This document shows positions 47,701 through 59,605 of a stretch of 64,000 bases of DNA, in pieces (position 1 is the first letter of the stretch; every line of letters begins with the position of its first letter). The stretch lies in NCBI GenBank assembly GCA_963924555.1, contig OZ004588.1:3968001-4032000 (forward strand). Direction: 5' to 3'. The position numbers were made by a program, and so were the translations under genes. The notes under the pieces are model-generated. The model searched no databases, was not told where the DNA came from, and saw nothing but the letters and a program-made list of their open reading frames with translations. The DNA comes from Crambe crambe (Eukaryota > Porifera > Demospongiae > Poecilosclerida > Crambeidae).

Positions 47701-50700
47701 GTAATAGTTAGAACATGGTAGTCTGGTGATTATGGCCAATAAACAACCGAATCCGAGGGCGCAATTCTAGCTGTTATATATCCCCAGGGCGCACGATTTC
47801 ATTGGTCGGTCTGTAGCTAGAGCGTAGCTACCCCTTAGTTACGAAACAAAACAAAAACTGCCATGGCTTGTCCCTGTCCTGTGATGTGCCGTTGTTCAGA
47901 CACCAACTCTAGCCTCGTGCTCTCAAGCAAGACTACGAACTACGAGGCTCCTCCCATGCCCACCACACCCAGCTATTAACGAGTTCCTCCACCCATGTTT
48001 TGTGTTTGCTAGCGACAGCGAAGCTAGCGGAAGGTATGACGATCGTTAACTTCATAATCATCTTCTTCCAACAGTCAGCTATAAACTACCAACATAATAC
48101 AGAGACAGAAATAAACTCTTTAGTAATAGCTAGGTAATGACAATGTTATCTGATCATTATCTCATAAATTATCTTCATTATCATCTTCTTCCAACAGTCA
48201 GCTTCAGAAAACCTAAAACTGTTGTTATTCATAGCCTGGGGAACAGTGCGTTTATGAGTCATAACACACTTTACCCTAAGGGAGGGAATTTATGACAGTA
48301 AGAGCACTTTTCTCTATGGGAGTAAATGTATTAGGTGGGATATATTTATTACATAAACTGGAATAAGCTGAATGATAATGATAAAACCTTGGGAAATATA
48401 TCAGTTTAAACACTGCCTTATGTCTTGCCACTATGCCTTCAGGTCTCCCCCCTATGCTATATCTTGCCACTATGCCTTCAGGTCTCCCCCCTATGCTATA
48501 TCTTGCCACTATGCCTTCAGTTCTCCCCCCTATGCTATATCTTGCCACTATGCCTTCAGTTCTCCCCCCTATGCCCTATGTCTTGTCACTATGCCTTCAG
48601 TTCTCCCCCCTATGCCCTATGTCTTGCCACTATGCCTTCAGTTCTCCCCCCTATGCCCTATGTCTTGCCACTATGCCTTCAGTTCTTCCCCCTATGCCTT
48701 ATGTCTTGCCACTATGCCTTCAGTTCTCCCCCTATGCTATATCTTGCCACTATATGCCTTCAGTTCTTCCCCCATGCCATTACTGGTGGCTGGCTTCTAC
48801 ACCAGGAGCCATCTCAGAACACTCATAATCATTGGGTCCCTCTCCTTCATGATGATCGTATGGTCTTGCCCCTATGCCTTCAATAAATCCTGGGGAGAAC
48901 CCTGTGAAGTGTCTAATACAAATGGTGGTTCCCACTATATTTTCCAACAGACAAATCTGAGCTTGAGGATGATGAGAAGTTGGTGGATCAAGGGATCAAG
49001 TCTGAAGCTCTCCACTTTCTGCGTCAGAGTGTGGTTGCTTCCCCCCAATTCCATCAGGAGGTAGGTGGGGCATGTGGGTGTGGTAGCACATCAAATTTGT
49101 ATACAAGAAATTACTTGTAATAATAATAATGTAGGAGTTTTATGTGAGAAGAATGCACTGGCTTGTGACAAGTTTCATCGTCAACATGCATCTTAAGGTA
49201 CTGTACTGCTACCTTCTCATGACTGGTCATACAGCAATAGTCCAAGCTTTTTCCCCCCAAGCTTATTTCAATGGCTCATAGCCCAACCTCTGAAAGATAT
49301 TAAGCAGCCTTGGTTTTTATAATATTATTGTCTGGACATAGTACCTTGTGATAGATGCATAGCTGTTAGTATGAATTAGACAGACCAGATGAAATCAGTA
49401 AATTGTCTGGACATACGTACAATATCATGATCTATATTTAATCAGACAAAAATAATGGAGAAATTGCACTTACCTGATGGTCCTAAATCCGTTGGAGATG
49501 ATCCCATAGGCATATCGACCTTACAAATGGACCAGACAAATGGAGAATTGGCTGGAAATGCCCTATATCATGCTGTTATTAAGCACTGTAGACTGTACTT
49601 GAGCAATACTCACACACCCTCCCTTCAATTATAAGAGGAGTGCATGGATGGAGAGCTAAGTAGGAGGAAATACCCACTAATTGGTGCAGCCTCCAAATAA
49701 GGACACTCCGACTAAAGGACTAGCTTCATTCCCAGGGTCATGAATATGCTGTGGTTTACACAAACTCTGTAGTCCTTGTAGGCCATACATACCTAATATG
49801 CCATCTTTACCAGTAAACACAGACAGCTATATATCGTGATGCCATTTTTAGCTTGATGTGGTATAATTGAAATATCGACAACCCTTACCAAATGTGTATT
49901 GCAATGGTGATGACCCTTACCAATATATGCCAACTGCATAACTAGGATTCATACAGAAGGGGAGCCCTGGGATACGATCAGAGGGTTGTCCTCAGAGTGT
50001 GCTAGCGCGGCGGAGCACCACGCTATTCTGTTTAAATCAAAACAAACGAAATTCTGACAGTTTCAGAGCTTAAAGCTAGCTAGAAAGCTTCATACACATT
50101 ATTTATCAGAACTAAGGTAGGCTTTCCAGCTTACATGCTTGGAATTATGAACTAAGCTATCTATGCTACCTTTGGTGCCTTGTTTCTCTTCTCTAGGCTT
50201 TAATTAATTGGCACTTCATAGCACCAGGAGGAGCTTCTCACTGACTCTAATTTGAAACTCCACCCACTGACATGTTGCTTATTCAGCATAATTTTGTGCA
50301 CGTGCATTAAGCTGTTAGTATATTTACCGCTCTACTTTTACAACCCTGGTAACTGAATTAAATGCTATGAAGGAGCATTAGAGTCTTAATGATCATCAAT
50401 GATGACAGCTCTGATGAGCAGAGGCACATGGATTTTAGCCACAGCAGTAGAAACAAAAGTCCACGCTCTTGCATTTGAAAAGATTATAGCGGTTTGCACC
50501 ACAACCAATTCTGCATGAGTAAAGTTAAACTTGACCCCTTACCAAACGATTTTTTTTTTTTTTTTTTAATAACTCACTGTGCAGTAGAATAATAATAATA
50601 TACCCTCCAAGCTAACAGGTATCTGAACATCATGCATGCAGCAGTATGTACCTATTGGCAACCAATTAATGTCTGTCATAGTTATCAGAGAGTGCGGTAG

Positions 50701-53700
50701 CACTCTCTAAGTAGGGATGGCAGGTCAAAGTCCATAGGACAGTATAAACTAAAAACTCTTCTTTCTCTTCTACCCTTACTCTACAGGTTCTCAGAAGGCT
50801 ACAGTGAATTATTATATCTACAAAGAAGAGAGGAGAATGTTCAAAAGCCAAAAATTCATTCGCCAACATAAGAAAAAAACGAGTTCTAAAATTGACTTTT
50901 CGTTCTTTTTCTTTATAATAATAATAATAATAATAAGGATAATAATAATAATAATAAGATCGACGTACCGACTTACTGGCTATAGTCATCAAAATTCTGC
51001 TTTGGCCATCTGTTAGAGCGGCACCTAGAGGCTGATCTTTTGCTATTAGTTTTGACTAAGGCTCTACTTCACTATTCGATAGCACTCGGAACACAGCTGC
51101 TAATCTTTCTACGCCATTTTGAAGGGGGCGGGGCTTATGGGCGGAGCCACGTAAGCTTAAGTTTAGCTATAGCCAAGGTCTTCATTCATTATCTGATGAT
51201 GTTCCAGTCACTCCTTGCTGAATTACACTACAGATGCTCATCCTATATATATAGTAGCATTATAGCCAGTACTTGCCTGTAGTGTAGTCAGCTCACTTCA
51301 CCATGCCGTGTACATGTCATTTACATTGCTGTTGCTGTAAAGTTTTATATCAACAAAACTTAAATAGCTAAACAAATTCTTCAACCAGAGACACTGTATG
51401 TACCTACAAAAGAGGTTTATGTAGAGCTGGCTTTGTATAGTACTGTACTGTAGCCTCCCTCATTCAACTTCAAGCACTAAGAAAAAGGATAGAAACAAGT
51501 GAGCGTAAAAAATTTCTTCAAATAAAAAGGTTAAGTAGGGATAGCCTAAAATCTAGCTGGGCTATCTATAATGTGCTGCAGCCTCGTATGAAAAAAATCT
51601 TCGCGATATTACCCCATAAAAGGGGTGGGGCAATTAATAGCAGTTCTCCTCATATAACACCTGCACAGGATGTGGCCATTTGATGGCATCCACTATTATG
51701 ATCACTACACCAAATGCATAAACTCCCCATACTCCTCCCTCAAGCAAGACATACGTACCATCTCAATAATTATTTCAGTGATCACATATGTAACAATTAG
51801 CTAATGCTGTTCACTTTTTAAAATGTTCACTCCTTTCAGTACTCCATTACACTGCAGATGATCATCCTTCAAACTCTCCTCCCTGAACAGAATGAAATAC
51901 TGATCATTAAATAAATTTAGTTCAATCAAGGAAGCCTTTAGTGTCTATCAATTTTCATAATCACAAAGAAAAAGAATGCAAACAAGTGAATGCAAAAAAT
52001 TTCTTCGAAATAAAAATGTGAAGTAGGGATGCTATTATAACTGCAGCTTCATTATGAAAACCAAGTACTGCAGCATCGAAGCAGTATGGCCCAAAAATCT
52101 AGCTGGAATATGTATTATAACTGCATGCAAGAGAGTGAATTTAGTGAAGTGACCCTTACCCATCATCAAGTACGAGATACTATTCCTACTTCACTCCCAT
52201 GATCAAGGGCCAAGGGAGTGAAGTAGGAATAGTATCTCGTACTTGATGATGGGTAAGGGTCACTTCACTAAATTCACTCTCTTGCATGCAGTTATAATAC
52301 ATATTCCAGCTAGATTTTTGGGCCATACTGCTTCGATGCTGCAGTACTTGGTTTTCATAATGAAGCTGCAGTTATAATAGCATCCCTACTTTACATTTTT
52401 ATTTCGAAGAAATTTTTTGCATTCACTTGTGATAATAGTATTACTCAACAATTAACTCACGCCCATTAAGTAAGATCTTTGGAAGGAAGGTCCTGGTCTG
52501 GTGCCCACGTGTTAATTGGTGATAACAATAGTACTAAGTGTTCCTAACCCTCACACTTAGCTTTTATTCCCAGTTATCACCTATTAATGATCATTAAGGT
52601 CATGCAATACTCCTGTTTTGGGGAGATAATAGGCTCAAATTGGAGCCTATCCATCCAGGACCCAGATCACATCTGCCGCAGTGTCTGTGACAGATGGAGT
52701 AGAGCAGAAAACATCTAACATACATATCCCTGGTCCTTGCTCCTGGGGAGACACCAAACTGTATCATCAAATAAAGATAGTTTAATCAGGGTGGGTGGGT
52801 GGGTGGGAGAAATTCTGGCTCTTGCTTGTCTGCTTGCACGTGCAACTTTGAGTGGCTTGAGCATGCGCACTAGGTTCTTTTTATATCTCCCACCCCGCCC
52901 TCTCTTATACGCATGCGCTACTTTGCAATACTGATACTGACATTGTGGCCTGCATCATCCTTCTTCCTGCCTTCTGTTGGGATGGGCATCCAGCCATTGA
53001 CCTTCCTTCCATTAACTCCGTTTAATGCCTGGGCATTAACCTCCATTATGAGCCAGGGAGCAGATTCGACCTACAGGTTGTGTACTGTGTATTTGCTATT
53101 AAATTGGGAAAAGTTTCATTGTTTTTGTTATCACTTTACACTTTATAGGAAATACATAGTGTAAAAGCTAACAGTAACCACAAGTAGAAGGGTGACTGAC
53201 TAACATACCAAATATACACCTTATAAATAGTGTAAAAGCTAACAGTCTTTTATCTTAACCACGTGACTGACTAACATTACCAAGGAGCCATTGTGGCTAC
53301 TTTTGATGGTGGTAAGGCAATGAAATTTTCGTGGGGTAAGATTTCACAAAGTGTAAAGTCTAAGATCATACATGAAATGAAATTGCCCTCTGAGACTGGA
53401 CTGTTTTTTTTTTTTAGTTTTGTTTTTATTGTCAGAGGTCCCATGAGCCATTTGTTCTTGGGAGCCTTAGTTAACAATTTCAAATTTCATAACCTTAAAT
53501 GTATGAACATATATACTGTATAGGAAGCATAAGATTCAAATTTCGCATGGGTATATGTGCTGAACTTTACCTTAGGACAAGTTTAATGGTGGCCTCAAGC
53601 ATTATTTTTTAGACAGTACTAAACTTGGCTAAATTGTTGGCAGCCCACCCGTGACCCTATGCATCATCTAATTAATTGCATAATTAATCTGAAGAGTGAA

Positions 53701-54029
53701 GATTAAATTACTCAAATAAGCCTGCCCTAAATGCTATGGTACTTCAAAAATTTACCCAACATTTTCACTGTAGTCAGACTGAAGGATTTCTGTATGTATT
53801 CAACTTTTGGGTAAACTACTCACCCCACAATGCTCGCATTTCCCTAGTAACTCGATCTGCATTGGTCATTGTGTGGAGTCTGTGGCCATTATACTCCCTT
53901 TATTTATTATTGAAGATTAAAGAGCTCCGTAATCAAGGTGATGAGAATGCTAAGAAGGTTGGCGCAAGAGGTGGGGACATAAGCGTGGTGCCCAGTGGGG
54001 ATCGTGGCTTTGAGGAGCTCATGCTTTTG
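44790..54029 (+). CDS. NUP205: Nuclear pore protein Nup205, 5' part
   Basis: Exons 44790-44936, 45131-45321, 45620-46128, 46209-46397, 48951-49060, 49135-49197 and 53916-54029 give the first 441 residues with consistent phases. Matches to human NUP205 run in order: LWAPFKELVRVVNAAI, KRKPDFFSLLKNPPKN, EALVLSDILNINEMSAVELL, YTRGLVAVLLYYDGRR, WTLGLSPATLNLVTNF, EFYVRRMHWLVTSF and IKELRNQGDENAKK ... FEELMLL. Nup205 is a large (about 2000 aa) alpha-solenoid scaffold of the inner ring of the nuclear pore. The last exon ends in a good donor (gtgagt), but I find no further Nup205 exon before the right edge of the window. Introns 4 and 6 (2.6 and 4.7 kb) are unusually long for this locus and consist mostly of repeats. 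Confidence 0.93.
45494..45567. mobile_element. Mini MITE, 74 bp
   Basis: Begins cagtgaaaccttccc, ends agaggtttcactg, with TA on both sides; a short member of the CAGTGGAAC family in NUP205 intron 2. Confidence 0.7.
46640..47330. repeat. Degenerate internal repeats
   Basis: 46640-46800 holds many copies of gatatctatagggta / atgtctata words. 46970-47290 repeats three blurred units built around agccttaaatagcga, aacagaagctacaaagtc and gctcaagat. No ORF. In NUP205 intron 4. Confidence 0.55.
47331..48420. other. Intronic stretch, no gene recognised
   Basis: Part of NUP205 intron 4. It holds A-rich sequence, and the words atcatcttcttccaacagtc twice (about 48057 and 48182). No coding signal was seen. 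Confidence 0.5.
48422..48780. repeat. Minisatellite, about 40 bp x 9
   Basis: Nine copies of a unit cttgccactatgccttcagt + tctcccccctatgctatat with few changes. Because the unit lacks stops, all three plus frames stay open, but the predicted peptides are pure repeat and not credible genes. It ends 170 bp before NUP205 exon 5. Confidence 0.92.
49198..51981. other. Repeat-rich intron, no gene recognised
   Basis: First part of NUP205 intron 6. It has a T-run at 50552-50568, an (ATA)n microsatellite at 50919-50960, and at 51486-51560 a diverged copy of the palindrome arm that follows (acaagtgagcgtaaaaaatt). No coding signal. Confidence 0.5.
51982..52430. repeat. Large palindrome, arms 217 bp, spacer 15 bp
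   Basis: 51982-52198 and 52214-52430 are inverted copies that are nearly identical over their whole length (for example gatactattcctacttcact against agtgaagtaggaatagtatc at the centre). The outer ends are acaagtgaatgcaaaaaatt and its reverse. Located in NUP205 intron 6. Confidence 0.93.
52431..53915. other. Repeat-containing intron, no gene recognised
   Basis: Second part of NUP205 intron 6. Includes (GGGT)n at 52791-52807 and a roughly 70-bp tandem duplication at 53160-53290 (tgtaaaagctaacagt twice). No coding signal. Confidence 0.5.
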
Positions 54030-56594
54030 GTGAGTAGGACAGTACTCAAGTCATGCATCATGGTATAACAGAGTTTGACAATATGCATTCAATGATTCAA
54101 AGTATCAGGGTTGTCCCCAAAGGGTATTAGAGAGGTGCAATACCACTCTGATGGGTCCATTTTTCTTTCATGTGGTTAAAACTATGTATTTTAATAGCCA
54201 CAAGAATATCAAAATCCTTTAACATGGTATTCAAGCATCGCTCTGATCAGTTTCACTGGGGAGAACTCTGAATATACCAAGGATATCCTTATAGGGACAC
54301 AATGTTACCTTCCATAAAGGAAGTTAGTAGATGTGATGTGTTTAAGTTATTGTATGTGCGCATGCGTGATAACCTGTTTATGCATGGAAGAAAAAGTGTT
54401 TTTATTTGCGTGCATATGCTGCAATACATGCTGCCATGCATATACAAGTAAGTATAGTGCTGGTTGGATACAGATCTATGGAGGTAAGTGAGATTATGGA
54501 TCCAGATTTGAGACCTTCTTTTTGGTCTAGACTCACTTATTAACTAAGCTTATGTTATGTAACAGGTAAGGCAAAACATCAATTATGTATATCTTTTAAC
54601 AGGAAAATTTTGTGGGTGAAATTATTTTAAAATTAAGGTATTACACGATATAATTACCAATCAAATTAAGTGCCTTATTTCTAGCTCTGCATCAAGATAT
54701 CCATTAAGGGTGCAGGCACACTCCGCCCACGTATGGTTGCTAGGGAAAATTAACTTAAAAACTATTCATGATAGAAATTTCTAACTTGCACCATGTTATT
54801 GAGTATCAGAATAGTACTACATACACAAAAAATAAAGGAGGACCAATCAAAATGACTGATGTTATGACTGATTCCATTCTCAAGGTACACTGCGTTACAT
54901 CTCAATGAACACTTGGAATCAATGGTTGATTTTTGATATACAGCTTCTTATACTTATTGCCATAAAAATTACATTTAGTTTTTGTCAATTCACATTCTAC
55001 TTTTCAATTTATCCATATAGGATCTTGTGTCCTGCACATTCTGTACTAGCTATAAACTAAAGCAAAATGTAACTTTTTAGACCTTATCAAGTAGTTGCCA
55101 TATGCAAAATATTGGCCCATTCCCATGCATAGTTTCTGAGTTGCAATGACTTGTTCATTATTCATGCCAGCATGGATTTTACATGTGCCAAAGCAGCAGC
55201 TGCTATTGTGTTTACTATCTGTTATTTTAGCGAGGTAGTGTTTGTGGTTAATTAGTGCTTGTACTAGTGCTTGTACTAGCGCATGCCTTGGTTACTATGT
55301 GCCTGCACCCTTAAGGTTAGTGCAAGAGACCGCCCTAGCTCCTCATGAATCGATAAATCAACTTATTTTGATGAGCCAGCATGAAAATGATGCTTGTACA
55401 AGTTAACTACCGGAATGTGACCAATGACCAGCAGTTATTGGTTGCATTAACCTTTTAAAGAGATTCATAATATTTATCTTACATATAAGTCATCAACCTC
55501 AGTATAGCTAACCAGTACACAATACATCCCATGCCTATATTTTCATAATGTAGTTTTAAAGTAAGTATTCACATCTGTATATATTTGACAGCTGTGATAT
55601 GTATTACCAATGTAGTGATGATTACACTTCCATAACTTCAATCAATGCACTTCCATAACTTCAACATGCATTATTTCTGGAACTGGCTTCATAGTGTGGC
55701 TTGAATATTATGTAAGGGCTTCTGTAAAGGCCCCTATGTGAGGACTCTTATCAGGGTTGGCCATGCCCACTTTTCCTAACCACACCCTTTTTGGATATCA
55801 AACCATGCCCACTTGATGTTTTGCAAAAAGTAATACAAACAATGACTTTTAGCTACGAGCACACAGCTGAAAAGTTATTGATTTTAAAAAGTGAAATCCT
55901 TCAATTCCGTGCTGTCTTTGAAAAAAGTGTGCATTCCTATTAATACTATATGGCCTATACTCCATATAATGCACACTCCAGACTGCCGACCATTATCTAC
56001 TCTATCTGAAATATTTCAGGCTGTGTAAGACTACAAGCGCATCTGTTTAGTGGTGTAGAGCAACAGCATGAATATTAATAATTAGCTGGAGTGTGTTTAG
56101 TGACAAGTCTACGACAGTGTTGCCATGACAAGATTTATGTAGCCATTAGCTACCTCAGAGTTCTCCAAGCATGTGGACTCTGTAGTAGAAACATACTAGC
56201 TAGCTCAACTGCTTGATAAATGATTGGAAATGAACAATACTTTTAAATACCTCCTGCTCATCAGTTATCTGCTCAATATCTGTAATAATTATCGATACTT
56301 GCTGTAACTAAGCATTTTCAGTGTGCGCTGAGGGTTAGCACTTCAGTGTTTTTCATTATAATATTAGCTGTATTCCTGAGTACCATCACCATTATGTGAC
56401 GGAATTTCTGCAGCTGGTATTTATATGAGCTTTCACGCTACCTATGTGGCAGAATTATTCTTTTATATGAGCTTTCATCAAACATATTGCTTACTATGAT
56501 AAAGTGCTTTATGAATGTGTTCATGTATTTTACGAAGGAACAAAGTAACTGACTTTCATATCTTTCATAGCTACAACAAAGGAAATGGGTGGAG
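54030..56594. other. Non-coding spacer (NUP205 intron or intergenic)
   Basis: No exon recognised on either strand. From 56180 to 56362 it carries one arm of an inverted repeat whose partner is at 58505-58680, and from about 56368 it begins a segment repeated directly at 59370. Confidence 0.55.
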
Positions 56595-57816
56595 TCACTG
56601 GTGCTGTAGTACTGAGTAGTCCTCTGTAGAGGGAGTGGCTGTTGTTCTCTGGAAGGGGACATCATAAGTCTCTCCCTCCCTCTTCTCCCTCTCTCCCCTA
56701 ACTACTTGATAGTTCCCTTCTCCAATCAACTCTGCAGGTGGACCGTCAATCTTGATGATGTCATATGTAGGGGCAGTCCCTTCAACTGTGTGATCAGCAG
56801 GCATGCCTCGAGGGCCAAGGGAGCTATATTGGACAGTGAAGTGTGGCTGGGAGGATAAAGCTGAGGAGTAGGTGGGGTTATCAAGTGGCATTTTAGCAGT
56901 AGCATCAGAGGCTTTGATTCTGTATGTACATGTAATATCTCACATGAATATCTTCTATGTGGCTATTAGTTTCAGTGCTAACCCATTTGGGGTGGAGGAC
57001 TTTACTCTTCTCTGTCGGCACCACACCCACACTACAACCACACCCACCAACCCTAAGGCCATGAGAGCTGCCAACGCCCCCAGACCTCCAGCCAATGCTC
57101 TGCAGTCCTTTTGTTGTTGTTGATTTCGCCCTGTCCTTTGGGCATTCTCAGTAATTGGAGGTGGTGTCACAGTGCAGGGGGACTGGCTAGGCACCACCTC
57201 AGTACACTGCTCCCTCAGTATCACTGTTTGGGTCAGTTCGTGTGTGACAGTTTCAGTAACAGTTTCAGTAACAACAGTCCCTGCATGTCAAAATGAAATG
57301 TGTTATGTATGTGCATGGAGCATTGCTTACTGCATGCCACTCCTGCAATAAGACATCCATAACCAATATTTGTGGTTTGATGCATGCAGTCAATAAGTTT
57401 CGTCTCATTCCCTAAACATCCAAAGTTAGTGAGTCCTCCTTTCCCTTCCCAGCCAAAGTGGAAATATTCTTCTCCTATATACGGTATTAACTTGTGATGC
57501 ATGTATATGCTGAATATGAACTTACCTCCCTCAGGGAATCCTAACTGCCTGCACACCACCTTGGCATCCATCCCATCCCATTTAGAATGGCACACTGTCC
57601 TCCAGTGAGTCCCATTACATATTTCTATGCGACCACCTATAAGATTCTGTCCATCTCTCCCTTTCAGTCTAAGGTCACCTTCCTGGCACATATCAAGAGC
57701 ATCTGATACTGTGGAGTATAGAGTTAGTACAAGATAGAGTAGAGGTGAAGACAAAGGCAGTGCCTACTTAGTGGATGTAGCAGTAGTAGCCACAGCAGCA
57801 AGACCCAGACCTTCAT
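56595..57816 (-). CDS. SRCR transmembrane receptor with tyrosine-motif tail (copy A)
   Basis: Five exons, 57768-57816, 57526-57708, 57331-57474, 56983-57280 and 56595-56919, give 332 aa. Signal peptide MKVWVLLLWLLLLHPL; one SRCR domain over exons 2-3 (GDLRLKGRDGQ ... RTVCHSKWDGMDAKVVCRQL, then YFHFGWEGKGGLTNFGC ... GVACS) with the usual cysteines; a Thr/Gln-rich stalk; a membrane helix containing GLVGVVVVWVW followed by CRQRR. The cytoplasmic tail of about 120 residues has NPTY, VQYSSL (an exact ITIM pattern V-x-Y-x-x-L), TYDII, NYQVV, TYDVPF and DYSVL. Such a tail suggests phosphotyrosine signalling through SH2 proteins, inhibitory or dual. SRCR domains bind pathogen or self ligands in many animals; the ligand here is unknown. 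First of three tandem paralogues. Confidence 0.87.
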
Positions 57817-58374
57817 AGCACTTAGTCTTTGTCTACTATCACAGTGTTGTGGCCACAAATTAACACAGGAAGTGGAAATGGATATCTATCCTGCTGCTAA
57901 ATATACTGTTTAATATTATGAAAATGAAGCTGTATTGCTGTTCAGAAAGTGTGAGATGGAGAACTCTTCATCAGTGAGAGTAAGCAGGGATTGATACAGG
58001 ATTTTTTGCTTGGAGGGGGAAATTACAATTGTATGGACCATGTGTATTCTAGTGTCAAATGTGTGTTGGAGCATAGTATGCATAGTGTGCGGTAGTATGA
58101 TACATATTGAAGGCCCTGAACTTACTAAGTGAAATTTTAATGAAAATAGACGCATTGGTAAGCAAGGCTTCTTTGCTAGCATTTCTGAGCATGTGAACTT
58201 CAAAAGAAGCTATAGAGCGTTTGCAATTATGGAGATTGTGCACCAAAATGGCCGCCGTTGGCATGCAAACGCTCTATTATGGATAAAGTGTTTCTATAGT
58301 AGCACTACAAATGTATGTGACTATATCCTCTTGCTGGCAATTAGTCATTCATGATAAATATAACGACTGCTATG

Positions 58375-58500
58375 GACCACCTCCTCTCCCCAAAGTAGTC
58401 AACAGTTCCCTTCCCCCATTAACTCTGATGATGTTGTATGTTGGATGTGGGACAGTGGGGTGTAGCTGGGAGGTGGAAATTAATGAGACCTTCGTGGCAC
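58375..58500 (-). pseudogene. Relic of an SRCR receptor tail exon
   Basis: ggaccacctcctctccccaa, gatgatgttgtatgttggat and gacagtggggtgtagctggg match the tail exon of copies A and B, but most of the exon is gone. Confidence 0.6.
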
Positions 58501-58504
58501 CATG

Positions 58505-58680
58505 GCACATATAATGAAAAGCACTGAAGTGCTAACCCTCAGCGAACACTGAAAATGCTTATAGCAAGTATCGATGATTATTAGATATTTTGAGCAGATA
58601 ATAGATGAGCAGGAAGTATTTAAAAGTATCATTCATTTATAAAGGAGTTGAGCTAGCTAGCATGTTTCTACTAATGTGTG
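58505..58680. repeat. Arm of a long inverted repeat around SRCR copy A
   Basis: The reverse complement matches 56180-56362 with scattered changes (for example gcgaacactgaaaatgctta against agcattttcagtgtgcgctg). The two arms enclose copy A and a relic exon, about 2.1 kb apart. Confidence 0.8.
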
Positions 58681-58702
58681 CACTTTCAGATCTTGCATGG
58701 AT

Positions 58703-59338
58703 GCTAGCCTTGTACTAAGGCCTGCTTTTTTTGCGGGGGTGGTGGAAAAGCAAAAGGCCTGGTATAAGTTGCATGTGCATGCGCTCCATCCCCCCAATTA
58801 AGGGGGATTCACTATACTTTCGGGCACGTCCGTTACACAAATCGTAATAAACATTACATCATCGTAATTTTGAGAGTTGAGTCAGCAGCTCTAGAGACTG
58901 TTCTGTCTTTCTGTGCTAGATTCAACTCACCTCACTCCCAGAAGCGTTCCGTGCAAGCTGTTTATGAAAGAAGTTGTTTGTTTGTGTCGCTACTAACTGG
59001 TTAGACGAGAAGAGTCGCTGCTATCAAAGTATCATGTCTTACCTTCTGTTTTTGACCATAAGCTTGGCTTGAGAGGGATAGTTCTGTTCTTGTCTTGTCT
59101 TAGTTTATTTCACTGATGTGGATAAGGTCTGGAGCCAGATCTAGCTAGCTAGCTAGCTTAAAGCTGCACTGATTGAATGTGTGCGTGCTACATACATTTT
59201 TATGATTACATCATTCATCATGCACGAAATTTTACATATCATTTCGTGTCTAATCAAGCGCATGCGCATGCAACTTATACCAGGCCCTTCACTTTTCCAC
59301 CGCCCCACGAAAAAAGTGGGCCTGGGTACAAGGCTAGC
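58703..59338. mobile_element. Non-autonomous DNA element, 636 bp, ends about 80 bp
   Basis: Left end gctagccttgtactaaggcc and right end ggcccacttttttcgtgggg region (reverse) are inverted copies over about 80 bp, through to gtataagttgcatgtgcatg. Flanked by the 6-bp direct repeat atggat (58697-58702 and 59339-59344). No ORF of note inside. It sits between SRCR copies A and B. Confidence 0.8.
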
Positions 59339-59605
59339 ATGGATACATGCAGTGATTAAGCCTCCATAGTAGCTGTATTCCTGAGTACCATCACCATTAT
59401 GTGACGGAATTTCTACAGCTGGTATTTATATAAGCTTTCATGTAACATGTGGCAGAATTATTCTTTTATATGAGCTTTCATCAAACATATTGCTTACTAT
59501 TCAGCTACGATATAGTGCTTTATGAATGTGTTCATGTATATTACGAAGGAACAAAGTAACTGACTTTCATATCTTTCATAGCTACAACAAAGGAAATGGG
59601 TGGAG

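Noticed and set aside
48422-48780. Possible CRISPR-like array
   Set aside because: The units are tandem copies without unique spacers, and the host is an animal.
48372-49064. Long plus-strand open frames (up to 230 aa) over 48372-49064
   Set aside because: They are translations of the 40-bp minisatellite, open in all three frames because the unit has no stop; they also overlap NUP205 exon 5 in a wrong frame.
53277-53523. Short ORFs on both strands around 53290-53520
   Set aside because: AT-rich intronic sequence with a T-run, no homology, and no splice support.
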